In this document: positions 1 through 8,370 of the stretch, piece after piece
How the letters are laid out: the number at the start of each line of letters is the position of its first letter
Numbering within the stretch: the first letter of the stretch is position 1
Assembly (NCBI RefSeq): GCF_014652575.1
Contig: NZ_BMZB01000003.1
Span: 372,001 to 436,000 of the forward strand
Reading direction: 5' to 3'
From: Asticcacaulis endophyticus
GTDB lineage: Bacteria > Pseudomonadota > Alphaproteobacteria > Caulobacterales > Caulobacteraceae
Length of the DNA: 64,000 nt
Position numbers and translations under genes: made by a program
Notes under the pieces: model-generated
Database searches by the model: none
Seen by the model: only the letters and a program-made list of their open reading frames with translations
What the model was told of the DNA's origin: nothing

Positions 1-923
1 TCAGCCGCCACACTTTTTTGCACGTAAAACCGGTTAGCCGACACGCAGGTCTGACCGGCATTACGCAGTTTGGCCGCGATTGCCCCCGCTACAGCCGCAT
101 CCAGATCGGCGTCGTCAAACACGATAAACGGCGCATTGCCGCCCAGTTCCAGCGACAGCTTTTTGAGCGTGCCCGCGCACTGTTGCATCAGCAGTTTCCC
201 CACCCGCGTTGAGCCGGTGAAGGAGATTTTGCGCACATCGGGGTGGGAGGTCAGCACACCGGCCACTTCGGGCGCAGAGGATGCCGTGACGATATTGATG
301 ACACCGTCCGGGAACCCGGCTTGTTCGGCCAACATGGCCAGAACCAGGGCCGACAAAGGCGTGTCTTCGGCGGGCTTGATGACAATGGTGCAGCCGGCCG
401 CCAGCGCTGGAGCGACTTTGCGCGTGATCATGGCTGACGGGAAATTCCACGGCGTGATCGCGCCCACAACGCCAACCGGCTGCTTGATGACCAGACAGCG
501 TTTATCGGGCGCGTGCGACGGGATGACATCGCCGTAAAGCCGCTTACCCTCTTCGGCAAACCATTCGATAAAGTTGGCGCCGAACGTGACTTCGCCGGTG
601 GCCTCAGTGATGGGCTTGCCCTGTTCCAGCGTCAGAAGCTGACCCAGCGCGTCCTTGCGTTCATAGATCAGGCCGTGCCAGCGGCGCATGATGGCGGCGC
701 GTTCAATGGCTGTTTTCCTGGCCCAGGCCGGAAAGGCGGCGGATGCTGCGGCAATCGCAGCTTCGCAATCGGCGGCCGTCATATCGGCCACGTCAGCGAT
801 TTTGGCACCCGTGGCCGGATTGTAAACCGCGAAGGTCTTTTGTGCCTTATAGCGGCCCGCAAAGGCCAGCACTTCGGTCAGTATATCCGCCGCCAGAGGG
901 GCGATTTTGATCAGGTCATACAT
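1..923 (-). CDS. gabD: NAD(P)-dependent succinate-semialdehyde-type aldehyde dehydrogenase, C-terminus cut by window edge
   Basis: This would oxidise an aldehyde such as succinate semialdehyde to the acid in the cytoplasm. The first 307 residues are present. The translation starts MYDLIKIAPL at 923 and runs off the window, so about 180-190 residues of a usual ~490 are missing. Visible signatures are the cofactor-loop motif ITPWNFP near residue 140, the ELGGNAPFIV glutamate motif, and NAGQTCVSANR carrying the catalytic cysteine (residue 293). NAGQTCVSANR is typical of the GabD branch. Only two bases separate the start from the stop of the aminotransferase upstream, so the two are co-transcribed and probably act in sequence (amine to aldehyde to acid). 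The family fit is firm. The exact substrate (succinate, glutarate, adipate semialdehyde or an aminoaldehyde) is not readable from the sequence. Confidence 0.9.
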   Translation of the reverse strand, partial: MYDLIKIAPLAADILTEVLAFAGRYKAQKTFAVYNPATGAKIADVADMTAADCEAAIAAASAAFPAWARKTAIERAAIMRRWHGLIYERKDALGQLLTLEQGKPITEATGEVTFGANFIEWFAEEGKRLYGDVIPSHAPDKRCLVIKQPVGVVGAITPWNFPSAMITRKVAPALAAGCTIVIKPAEDTPLSALVLAMLAEQAGFPDGVINIVTASSAPEVAGVLTSHPDVRKISFTGSTRVGKLLMQQCAGTLKKLSLELGGNAPFIVFDDADLDAAVAGAIAAKLRNAGQTCVSANRFYVQKSVAA

Positions 924-925
924 GT

Positions 926-2296
926 TCAGACTCCCAATTTTTTGGCAGTGGCGTCGAGCGCGCGGCCAAGGATGTCGACGGTTTGGTCAACCTCGGCATG
1001 GGTGTAGATCAGCGGCGGACTAAGCACGATCGACGGTCCCACGGCGCGCACGATCAGGCCCTCATTATAGCAATAGTCGCGACAGAAAATGCTGGCATTA
1101 TCCGTCAGGGTCGGCAGTTCGCGCGTGTCTTTGTTTTTAACCAGTTGCAGAGCGGCCATCATGCCGATCCCGCGCCGCTCACCGACGATCGGACTGCTAT
1201 CGACCAGCTTATCGAGCGCGGCCATAAAGTACGGGCCAATATCGTCACGCACCCGCGCGACTAAGCCCTCGTTTTCGATGATGTCGATATTGGCCAGCGC
1301 GACCGCACAGGCGACCGGGTGGCCGGAATAGGTGTAGCCGTGCGCCAGATGCCCGCCGTCAGCCAGCACATTGTAGACCCGGTCATGGATACCGACCGCC
1401 GCCACCGGCAGATACCCAGACGACAGGCCCTTGGCCATCGGCATGAAATCAGGCTGGATTCCCAGGGTTTGCGACCCGAACCATGATCCTGTGCGACCAA
1501 ATCCGCAGATGACTTCGTCGGCAATCAGCAAAATATCGTACTGCTTACAGATGCGCTGAATTTCTGGCCAGTAGGTCGATGGCGGATCAATGACCCCGCC
1601 GGCGCCTTGAACCGGCTCACCGATAAAGGCGCAGACGTTTTCCGCACCCAATTCAAGGATTTTATCCTCCAGCGCACGGGCGGCCTTGAGGCCAAACTCG
1701 TCGCGTGACAGTCCCTCACCGTACAGATACCAGTGGGGGTGCGCGATATGCACCACCTCATTCGACACACCGCCGTCCATGGCGTGCATGTGCGGCATCC
1801 CGCCGAGTGCTGAGCCCATGACAGTTGAGCCATGATAGGCCATGGTCCGGCTGATGATCGTGCGCTTGGTGACCCGCCCCTGAAGCTGCCAGAACTGACG
1901 CGCCAGACGGGCAATGGCGTCATTGGCCTCCGACCCAGAATTGGCGAACGCGAAGTGATTGATCGTATCGGGCGTCAACCCCGCCAGACGTGCCGCCAGC
2001 TCAATCATCGGCGGCGAGGCGCTTTGGAAATGGTTGTTATAATAGGGTAGCAGCGCCATCTGGGCCGCCGCCGCGTCGCTCAGTTCACGGCGACCGTAGC
2101 CGATATTGACGCACCACAGGCCGGCCATGCAATCCAAAATCTCACGCCCGTCATTATCCCACACGGTGGAGCCTTCGGCGCGCACAATGATGCGGGAGCC
2201 TTCGCTCTCGATCAGCGTTGGATCAGTGAATGAATGCAGATGGTGGCGCGCATCCAGGGTTTGCCACTCACCGGTAGCTTTTTGCGGATTGAACAT
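926..2296 (-). CDS. Class III omega-aminotransferase, SpuC-like (polyamine/omega-amino acid:pyruvate)
   Basis: A fold-type I PLP enzyme of 456 residues, full length for the family. It would move a terminal amino group from an omega-amino acid or diamine to pyruvate, leaving a semialdehyde. The N-terminal EWQTLDARHHLHSFTD, AGLWCVNIGYGR, the IADEVICGFGRTG aspartate motif and the PLP lysine in MAKGLSSGY (K289) match, from memory, putrescine:pyruvate transaminase SpuC of Pseudomonas more closely than GABA transaminase GabT. It lies four bases after a serine hydrolase and two bases before a semialdehyde dehydrogenase. The three form one transcription unit whose logic is hydrolase, transaminase, dehydrogenase. 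Substrates could be putrescine, GABA, beta-alanine or longer omega-amino acids; sequence alone does not decide. Confidence 0.92.
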   Translation of the reverse strand: MFNPQKATGEWQTLDARHHLHSFTDPTLIESEGSRIIVRAEGSTVWDNDGREILDCMAGLWCVNIGYGRRELSDAAAAQMALLPYYNNHFQSASPPMIELAARLAGLTPDTINHFAFANSGSEANDAIARLARQFWQLQGRVTKRTIISRTMAYHGSTVMGSALGGMPHMHAMDGGVSNEVVHIAHPHWYLYGEGLSRDEFGLKAARALEDKILELGAENVCAFIGEPVQGAGGVIDPPSTYWPEIQRICKQYDILLIADEVICGFGRTGSWFGSQTLGIQPDFMPMAKGLSSGYLPVAAVGIHDRVYNVLADGGHLAHGYTYSGHPVACAVALANIDIIENEGLVARVRDDIGPYFMAALDKLVDSSPIVGERRGIGMMAALQLVKNKDTRELPTLTDNASIFCRDYCYNEGLIVRAVGPSIVLSPPLIYTHAEVDQTVDILGRALDATAKKLGV

Positions 2297-2300
2297 GGCG

Positions 2301-3488
2301 TTAGTACCCCTTAGTTATGGCGGTGACGGCGGCGTTGAAAAAATCATTATCAACAATGACTTCGGACAGACGCGGCTTAGAGCGCGACGACAAAACCGCA
2401 ATCAGGATGTTCTTTTTCGGGTTGATGTAGAGAAACTGCCCAAAGATGCCGCGGGCTGAAAATGCGCCGTCCTCAAACGATCCGGCGGCATCCGGTACGG
2501 ACCACCACATATAGCCGTAATTGACAACCTGACCGCCGACATCGCGGGCGGCACCGGATTCAGTCACCCAGTTTTGCGGCAGAACACGGTCACCAACGAT
2601 GACGCCGTCTTCGAGTATGAAGCGGGCAAAGCGGGCATAATCGCGCAAGGTCGCGCACATGCCGGAGCCGGCGACCTCAAGCCCGCCGGGGGCCTCAAGC
2701 CACCACAGGGCGTCCGATTCCATCCCAAGTTTTGACCAGATTTTTTCCGACAGATAATCGGCCAGCCATTTACCGGTCGCCGCCTTGACCAGCGCGCCGA
2801 CGACATGGGTTTCTCCGGTCGAATAGTTCCAGACGGTGCCCGGCTCCGCCACTCGCGGCAGCGATGCCATATAGGCCATGATTGCACCGTGATCTTGCGA
2901 CAATTGCAACTCAAGCATATGGCGGCGCTCGGAGGCCGGGTTGGTGTGGGTATCATCCCACTTCACGCCGGAGGTCATCTGGATCAGTTGACGAATCGAC
3001 ACGCCGTCATAGGCGCTGCCGATCAGTTCTGGCAGGTATTTGGTCAGAGGCTCCTCGACCGAGCCGATATAGCCGTCCTGGATCGCCACCCCGATCAGGG
3101 TCGTGGCCACCGACTTGGCCATCGACATTGACAGCCAGCGCGAACCGGCCTCAAAGCCCAACTCATACCGCTCATGGATGATCGCATCATTGTGGGCGAT
3201 CAGCAGACCCGCCACGCGGTTGCGCGACACATAGTCGTACAGATCGTAATCCTGATCGTTTGAGCGGATCGGAAAATCCTCAATCTGGCGCACCGCAGTT
3301 TTGAACCCGCGCACCGCCCCGCCCCGGCTGATCAGGCGCGTGGCAAAGGCGCGCTCACTGGTTTGCAGGGCCTGCACCTGATCGTCCGGCATCATCTGAC
3401 CGGCATAGAGATCAACCATCCAGCCGGTATCGAGCGGGGGTTCAGAAGATGCGGGGGTTAGTTTAGGTTGGCTCACGGCGGGCTCCAT
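2301..3488 (-). CDS. Class C beta-lactamase-fold serine hydrolase (S12/NylB-like)
   Basis: A 395-residue penicillin-binding-protein-like hydrolase. The nucleophile motif SMAK (S122, K125) and the YSTG motif (Y222) have the Ser-Lys-Tyr arrangement of class C beta-lactamases, esterases and the nylon-dimer hydrolase NylB. The Ser-to-Tyr spacing of 100 residues is close to the 103 of NylB (S112/K115/Y215, from memory). The third motif appears as ARGIFGQF near the C-terminus. No signal peptide is visible: the N-terminus MEPAVSQPKLTP is polar, so it is probably cytoplasmic, unlike real beta-lactamases. It is the first gene of the unit with the omega-aminotransferase and semialdehyde dehydrogenase, which points to an amide or ester of an amino acid as substrate. 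Esterase activity is the main alternative. Confidence 0.85.
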   Translation of the reverse strand: MEPAVSQPKLTPASSEPPLDTGWMVDLYAGQMMPDDQVQALQTSERAFATRLISRGGAVRGFKTAVRQIEDFPIRSNDQDYDLYDYVSRNRVAGLLIAHNDAIIHERYELGFEAGSRWLSMSMAKSVATTLIGVAIQDGYIGSVEEPLTKYLPELIGSAYDGVSIRQLIQMTSGVKWDDTHTNPASERRHMLELQLSQDHGAIMAYMASLPRVAEPGTVWNYSTGETHVVGALVKAATGKWLADYLSEKIWSKLGMESDALWWLEAPGGLEVAGSGMCATLRDYARFARFILEDGVIVGDRVLPQNWVTESGAARDVGGQVVNYGYMWWSVPDAAGSFEDGAFSARGIFGQFLYINPKKNILIAVLSSRSKPRLSEVIVDNDFFNAAVTAITKGY

Positions 3489-3646
3489 AATCAGGTCACC
3501 CTTATCGACTACATCCGTGCCGTCCCTTTACGAAGGTGCGTACCACACAGGTGGCGGTGCGCCAAAAACACCAGCCCCTTCAAGGGCGATAATTCATTGA
3601 ATTTAATAGAAATTTTCGCGCACCACCCGCACAGAGCGCCCCAAAC
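3489..3646. promoter_or_regulatory. Upstream region of the hydrolase-transaminase-dehydrogenase unit
   Basis: A 158-bp gap before the serine hydrolase. It holds GGTCACCCT (3494-3502), a near match to the GTCACCAT octamer found at 9835-9842 and twice in 12262-12294. It also has an AT-rich stretch at about 3590-3615 that could contain the promoter. No convincing -35/-10 pair was fixed. Confidence 0.35.
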
Positions 3647-4642
3647 TCATGCGGTCTTTTTCAACCCGGAATGGTCTTTGCGCAATTCGTCAATCAACCA
3701 GCGCCGGTAGCGCCGGATCAGCGGGGTATCCCAGCGGTCGGCGCGCGAGAAGATCAGGTATTTGCCCTCGGCATAGGGCTGAAACGCGGGCTGATCGCGG
3801 CCGATTTCGATCAATTGCCCGCTGCCGATAAAGCTTTCAGCCACCAGATAGTTCATCAGCGCCACCCCCCGCCCATGCAGGGCGGCATCGAGCGTCAGGT
3901 GCCCCTGCCACAGGCGCGGCCCGGTCAGATCCAGTTCATCGAACACGCCATGCGCCGCCAGCCAGTGTGCCCAGCTATCGAAATCATGCTCATGCAAAAG
4001 ACGGTGTTCAATCAGGTCATGGGGGGCCTCAATCGCCGGAGCCGAGGCCAAATAGTCGGGACTGGCGACCGCGACGATGGGGACGGACGCCACTTCCTGA
4101 TACTGCATCCCGACCTCAATCTTTGAGACCGCCCGATAGGACGGCACAAAGCGGATTTCAATATCGCTTTCATACAGTCCAAAATCCGGGCTGCGGTCGG
4201 TCGGGCGAAGCTCAATTTCGACATCGGGGTTGAGCTTTTCAAACATGCCGACCCTGCGCGACATCCAGTGCAGGGCAAAACCCGGTGCGCACGAAATATG
4301 CAGATGGTTGTGATAGCCCCGTCGCATCAGGTCAATGGTTGAGGACGCAATCGCATCCATAGCCGCGGCGATTTCAGCATGATAGCGGCGCCCGTCATCG
4401 GTCAAAACCACGCCGCGGGCGGTGCGCTCAATCAGCTTGGCCCCGGTCCATTGCTCAAGGGTTTTAAGGTGACGGCTAATGACGGCATGATCGCGCCCCA
4501 ATGAGCGGGCGGCATTGCGCACCCCACCCAGCCGCGCCACCGCATCAAAAGCGCGCAAAGCTTCAAACGGCGGGATCGTCTTACGCGACGGCGGGTTATA
4601 GGCCGATATCTGACGATCTTCGCCGTTGCGTTCCATGCCCAT
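3647..4642 (-). CDS. LysR-family regulator, GcvA-like
   Basis: A 331-residue LysR-type transcription factor. The winged helix-turn-helix covers about residues 24-85 (EALRAFDAVARLGG, then the recognition segment around HAVISRHLKTLEQ). The rest is the periplasmic-binding-protein-like effector domain. The PPFEALRAFDAVAR opening is typical of the GcvA/AmpR branch, which often responds to amino acids or peptidoglycan fragments. It starts six bases after the stop of the peptide symporter gene and runs the same way, so it is probably the last gene of that unit and controls it. The first ~20 residues are polar and atypical; a start a few codons downstream is possible. Confidence 0.9.
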   Translation of the reverse strand: MGMERNGEDRQISAYNPPSRKTIPPFEALRAFDAVARLGGVRNAARSLGRDHAVISRHLKTLEQWTGAKLIERTARGVVLTDDGRRYHAEIAAAMDAIASSTIDLMRRGYHNHLHISCAPGFALHWMSRRVGMFEKLNPDVEIELRPTDRSPDFGLYESDIEIRFVPSYRAVSKIEVGMQYQEVASVPIVAVASPDYLASAPAIEAPHDLIEHRLLHEHDFDSWAHWLAAHGVFDELDLTGPRLWQGHLTLDAALHGRGVALMNYLVAESFIGSGQLIEIGRDQPAFQPYAEGKYLIFSRADRWDTPLIRRYRRWLIDELRKDHSGLKKTA

Positions 4643-4648
4643 ACTCCG

Positions 4649-5995
4649 TCAGATTTTAGCGAAATAATGGCTCAGGGGCCGGTGCAGGATCAGAAACAGC
4701 ACCGCACCGGTCAGGCCAATCCCCGCATGTAACGCCCAAAAGCCAATGGGTTGCAAGGGCTCATAAAACCGCCCCAGCCAGCCCGACGTGATGCCCGCGA
4801 TAAACAGCCCCAGATAATAGGCCCCGATCATCATGGCATTGACGGCGGCCGGCGCTACCCGCGACACCAGCGCCAGGGCCACTGGGGCGGAAAACAGATA
4901 GCCCAGCCCGACCACGATATGAAACAGGACAGGAAACAGGATTGACACCTTATCGGCCCCGGCCAGCATCTGCCCGCCACTGAGCAGCAGACAGGCCAGC
5001 CCAAACAACGAGCAGCCCAACGCCACCTTGGTCAGATCGACGGGCTCAGCCCCGCGTTTACTCATGCCTTTCCAGAAAGCGATGGTCATAGGCGCGAGCA
5101 CCAGCACCACCAGCGAATCTAGCGACTGAAACCACGTCACCGGCACGCTTAAGCCTCCGCCGATATTGAGATTGACATGTTCGCGTACCCACAGAGGATA
5201 GGTGTTCCAGATCTGCGACTGCACCGTCCAGAACAGCGAGGTGATCAGGATCATGACCAGAAGGGCCGCCACGACCTGCCATTCGTGGCCATTTAGGCGC
5301 ACTTTTTCGCCCTGATCGCGCTTGAGCGGCGGGTCGTTGAGGTGGCGAACGCCTTTGAGATAGATGAATATCCCCAATATCATGCCGACACCCGCGGCCC
5401 CAAAGCCGTAGTGCCAGCCGTAAAGCTCACCCAAGGTGCCGCAGATCAGCGGCGCAATAAACGCCCCGACATTGATGGCGGTAAAATAGATGGTGTAACC
5501 GCCGTCGCGCCGGCGGTCTTCCTTGGGATAAAGCGCGCCGACTTGGGCGGCCAGATTACCTTTCAGCAGCCCCGCCCCGATGATTAGGGCCGACACCGCC
5601 AGCAAAAACGCTGCCTCGAACGCCATCAGGAAATGCCCGGCAGCCATGAAAACGGCCCCCAGCAACACGGCCTTGGTGCGGCCCAGCAGCCGGTCACCGA
5701 TCAGTCCGCCGACAATAGGCCCGAAATAAACCAGACTGACATAGATGCCAAACACCTGCGCGGCCAAGGCCTGTATCGACAATGGCCCGGTGATGGCCTC
5801 CAAGCCCGCCCGAAATCCGTCAAAGCCCCACAGGCCGCCGATGACCTCCGGCTGAAACAGGCGGTCGTTCATGTATAAGACCAGCAGCGCCTGCATCCCG
5901 TAGAATGAAAAGCGCTCCCAGGCTTCGGTAATGGCGATATAGGTCAGGCCCTTGGGGTGACCGAAAAAATCTTTAGGTGTCGCGATATTGGTCAT
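4649..5995 (-). CDS. POT/PTR2 family proton-dependent oligopeptide symporter
   Basis: A 448-residue inner-membrane carrier with about 12 hydrophobic segments that imports di- and tripeptides with protons. The diagnostic helix-1 motif reads ITEAWERFSFYGMQALLV (ExxERFxYYG type), where the two glutamates and the arginine couple protons. It is slightly short for the family (usually 450-510). It follows a TonB-dependent receptor gene, separated by 65 bp holding a terminator-like hairpin, and precedes the LysR gene by six bases. Together with the outer-membrane receptor and the exported P1 peptidase it gives a route from outside to the cytoplasm for a small peptide or peptide-like amide. Confidence 0.93.
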   Translation of the reverse strand: MTNIATPKDFFGHPKGLTYIAITEAWERFSFYGMQALLVLYMNDRLFQPEVIGGLWGFDGFRAGLEAITGPLSIQALAAQVFGIYVSLVYFGPIVGGLIGDRLLGRTKAVLLGAVFMAAGHFLMAFEAAFLLAVSALIIGAGLLKGNLAAQVGALYPKEDRRRDGGYTIYFTAINVGAFIAPLICGTLGELYGWHYGFGAAGVGMILGIFIYLKGVRHLNDPPLKRDQGEKVRLNGHEWQVVAALLVMILITSLFWTVQSQIWNTYPLWVREHVNLNIGGGLSVPVTWFQSLDSLVVLVLAPMTIAFWKGMSKRGAEPVDLTKVALGCSLFGLACLLLSGGQMLAGADKVSILFPVLFHIVVGLGYLFSAPVALALVSRVAPAAVNAMMIGAYYLGLFIAGITSGWLGRFYEPLQPIGFWALHAGIGLTGAVLFLILHRPLSHYFAKI

Positions 5996-6007
5996 ACGGA
6001 CTCCGGA

Positions 6008-6046
6008 AACAATTCGCCCGCCGCCTGATAATCAGGAGACGGGCGA
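6008..6046 (-). terminator. Terminator-like hairpin after the TonB receptor
   Basis: Read on the minus strand, TCGCCCG (6046-6040) pairs with CGGGCGA (6020-6014), with a nested CCTGAT/ATCAGG stem (6024-6036). An ATTGTTT tract follows. It lies 15 bases past the receptor stop codon and would lower read-through into the POT gene. Confidence 0.6.
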
Positions 6047-6060
6047 TACATTAAGCAGAT

Positions 6061-8223
6061 TTAGAACGAATGCGACAAGGTGATGCCGATCGTGCGCGGC
6101 TTGGAGCGGGACGATTGCTGCCACACCCAGTACGGATCGAGGGTCTTGTTCTCATCCGTGATATTGTTGGCATAAAGCTCAACCGCCAGAGACGACCATT
6201 TTGCCCCTACGCGGGCATTGAGCAGGCCGACCGACTCCGACCACTGGGTGCGCGGCACCAGCACCGAGCCGTCGGTGGCCGAAATCTTGTCACGCCAGCT
6301 ATAGTCGGCATGGACAAAGCCTTCGACATTCGCAGACCAGTTGAACTCATAGTCCGTGGCCAGCGAGTAGCTGAGCTTTGGCGTATAATCACTGGGGTCA
6401 CCGACTTCGACGCCGGCGCTCTCCCCTGAGCCGACATTGACCTTGGTCACTTCGCTGTCGGTATAGGCGGCCGTAGCCGACACCGACCAGTCAGGGCTGA
6501 TCCACCAATCGACGCTGCCTTCAAGGCCCTTGATCTCCATCTCCCCGACATTGCGAGTCAGGCTGACGACGCTGCCGCCATTTTCATCGAAGTTGAAGAA
6601 CTGACCCGTGCGCAGGGCATCATCATACTGGCTGAAGAAGGCCGCCAGATCAAAGCGCACCCGGCCCTCAGCCACCTGGCCCTTGGTGCCCAGTTCATAG
6701 TTGAGGATCTTTTCAGGATCATAGTCCGGCAGACCCGCCGCATTGAACCCGCCCGAGCGGAAGCCCTTGGCAATATTGCCGTAGACATTCAGACGCTTAT
6801 CCAGCGCATAGGTGAAATAGACGCGCGGATCGGTCGATTTGAAGGTTTCGCTTTGGACTATGCCCGCCAAACCCACCGCCGTGGCCTTATCGCGGAAGGT
6901 GCGCACACCGGCCCCAACCGTCAGCTTATCGGTGAACTTATAGGACATATCCCCGAACAGGGAGATGGACTCGGACGTATCATATTTGCGGTAGGTGAAC
7001 GGATAGGTGCCGCCCGCGTAGTATGAGATACCGGCGTCATCCAGGTTACCTTCGGCGTCACGATAAAAGGCACCGACCGTATATTGCCATGGCCCTTCGC
7101 CCGAAGATGACAGACGCACCTCCTGCGTGAACTGCTTAGCACGGTCGCTGTTGCCGTCAAAGCCTTCGTTCTGGAAGGTAAAGCCGGTGCCGGGCCCGGC
7201 GATATAGGTCAGGGTATAGTCGCGGTTCAGGCGCGAATAGCTGGTCGATGAGGTCAGGCGGCCAAAACCCAGATCATAATTGGCCGTCAGATTATAGAAC
7301 CAGGCATGATCATGGCGCGGCGGCAGCAGGTCATAGTCATCGCTTAGCGGCGTCGGGCGGGTGCGGTCTTCGTTTTCATAGGCAAGCCCGAACTCGCTCT
7401 CCATCTCATAAATGCCGGCCGTCGCGGTTAGGTCAAAGACGTCGTTTGGCTTATAATAGAGCTTGGCGCGCAGGTTATAGAGATCCTGATTGTTACCGTC
7501 TTCGATGCCAAGGCCGGGCTGGTCGATCCAGCCACCACCTTCTTCGATCTGACCGGCCAGACGCAGGGCCATCTTGCCCTTGATCAGCGGCACGGTCACG
7601 GCCCCGCTCAGTTTAGGGTTAGAATCGCCGTCCTTGATGACCGAATAATCGGCCTTGACCTCACCGGTAAATCCACCGGTCAGGCTGGGGGTCTTGGTGA
7701 CATAGCGGATCGTACCCGCCATAGCGCCCTGACCGTAGAGCGTGCCTTGCGGGCCTTTCAGGACTTCGATGCGTTCGATATCGAGCATCCGCAGGTCAAG
7801 CTGGCGATAGCCGCCGGTCATGGTCACAGGCAGGTCATCCATATAGATCGACACCTGCGCGTCCGAGCCGCGAATATTGGAGACGCCGCGCATGAAGATC
7901 TGCGACGATCCCGGCCCGTCATAGCGCAGGGTCAGGCCCGGAATAGAAAACTGCAGGTCATTGACCGTATCAATGGCGCGTTTTTCGAGCGCCTCACCGC
8001 TTAAGACATTCATGCCGATCGGCACGTCGATGGCGCGCTGGCGGCGCTTTTGGGCGGTCACGATCACTTCTGTGGTTTCATCCGCCGCAGCAGGTTGAGC
8101 CAAGACTGGCGCCGCCTCCTGCGCATAGGCCGGAAGCCCGCTGATCAGCGCGATCAGAGATGCACCCCACAGCATGGTTCTCAAACCCGATTGTCGTTGT
8201 GTTGTCATACTCATGTCACTCAT
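6061..8223 (-). CDS. TonB-dependent outer-membrane receptor
   Basis: A 720-residue outer-membrane barrel receptor that takes up a ligand at the cost of TonB/proton-motive force. The signal peptide ends near GLPAYAQEA. A TonB box (TEVIVTAQKRR) follows, then the plug domain with FSIPGLTLRYDG and RIEVLKGPQGTLYG. The barrel ends in the aromatic residue of TLSHSF. There is no N-terminal STN signalling domain. It lies between the P1 peptidase gene and the peptide symporter gene, so a peptide-like ligand is the natural guess. The plug resembles the large Caulobacterales/Sphingomonadales group of receptors of unknown ligand. An internal start at residue 4 (MSMTTQ) is equally possible. Confidence 0.92.
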   Translation of the reverse strand: MSDMSMTTQRQSGLRTMLWGASLIALISGLPAYAQEAAPVLAQPAAADETTEVIVTAQKRRQRAIDVPIGMNVLSGEALEKRAIDTVNDLQFSIPGLTLRYDGPGSSQIFMRGVSNIRGSDAQVSIYMDDLPVTMTGGYRQLDLRMLDIERIEVLKGPQGTLYGQGAMAGTIRYVTKTPSLTGGFTGEVKADYSVIKDGDSNPKLSGAVTVPLIKGKMALRLAGQIEEGGGWIDQPGLGIEDGNNQDLYNLRAKLYYKPNDVFDLTATAGIYEMESEFGLAYENEDRTRPTPLSDDYDLLPPRHDHAWFYNLTANYDLGFGRLTSSTSYSRLNRDYTLTYIAGPGTGFTFQNEGFDGNSDRAKQFTQEVRLSSSGEGPWQYTVGAFYRDAEGNLDDAGISYYAGGTYPFTYRKYDTSESISLFGDMSYKFTDKLTVGAGVRTFRDKATAVGLAGIVQSETFKSTDPRVYFTYALDKRLNVYGNIAKGFRSGGFNAAGLPDYDPEKILNYELGTKGQVAEGRVRFDLAAFFSQYDDALRTGQFFNFDENGGSVVSLTRNVGEMEIKGLEGSVDWWISPDWSVSATAAYTDSEVTKVNVGSGESAGVEVGDPSDYTPKLSYSLATDYEFNWSANVEGFVHADYSWRDKISATDGSVLVPRTQWSESVGLLNARVGAKWSSLAVELYANNITDENKTLDPYWVWQQSSRSKPRTIGITLSHSF

Positions 8224-8326
8224 CCCCTATTTCAAAATCGTCTGTATCAAAAACGGTGTGGCATCCTCTTAAATCCACGACGCCCACAGTGTTTTCGTGA
8301 CCGTTTTATGAACAGGCGCGGAAACG

Positions 8327-8361
8327 ATCCCCTGTGGTGCCCCTTACGCACCACAGGGGAT
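8327..8361 (-). terminator. Strong terminator after the P1 peptidase gene
   Basis: A perfect 14-bp stem, ATCCCCTGTGGTGC (8327-8340) against GCACCACAGGGGAT (8348-8361), with a 7-base loop. On the minus strand it is followed by CGTTTCC. It sits 10 bases past the peptidase stop codon. The TonB receptor downstream therefore probably has its own promoter in 8224-8326. Confidence 0.75.
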
Positions 8362-8370
8362 TTGGCGCAT

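Noticed and set aside
2301-3488. Calling the serine hydrolase an antibiotic beta-lactamase
   Set aside because: No signal peptide, a cytoplasmic metabolic operon, and motif details nearer to esterase/NylB-type S12 proteins.
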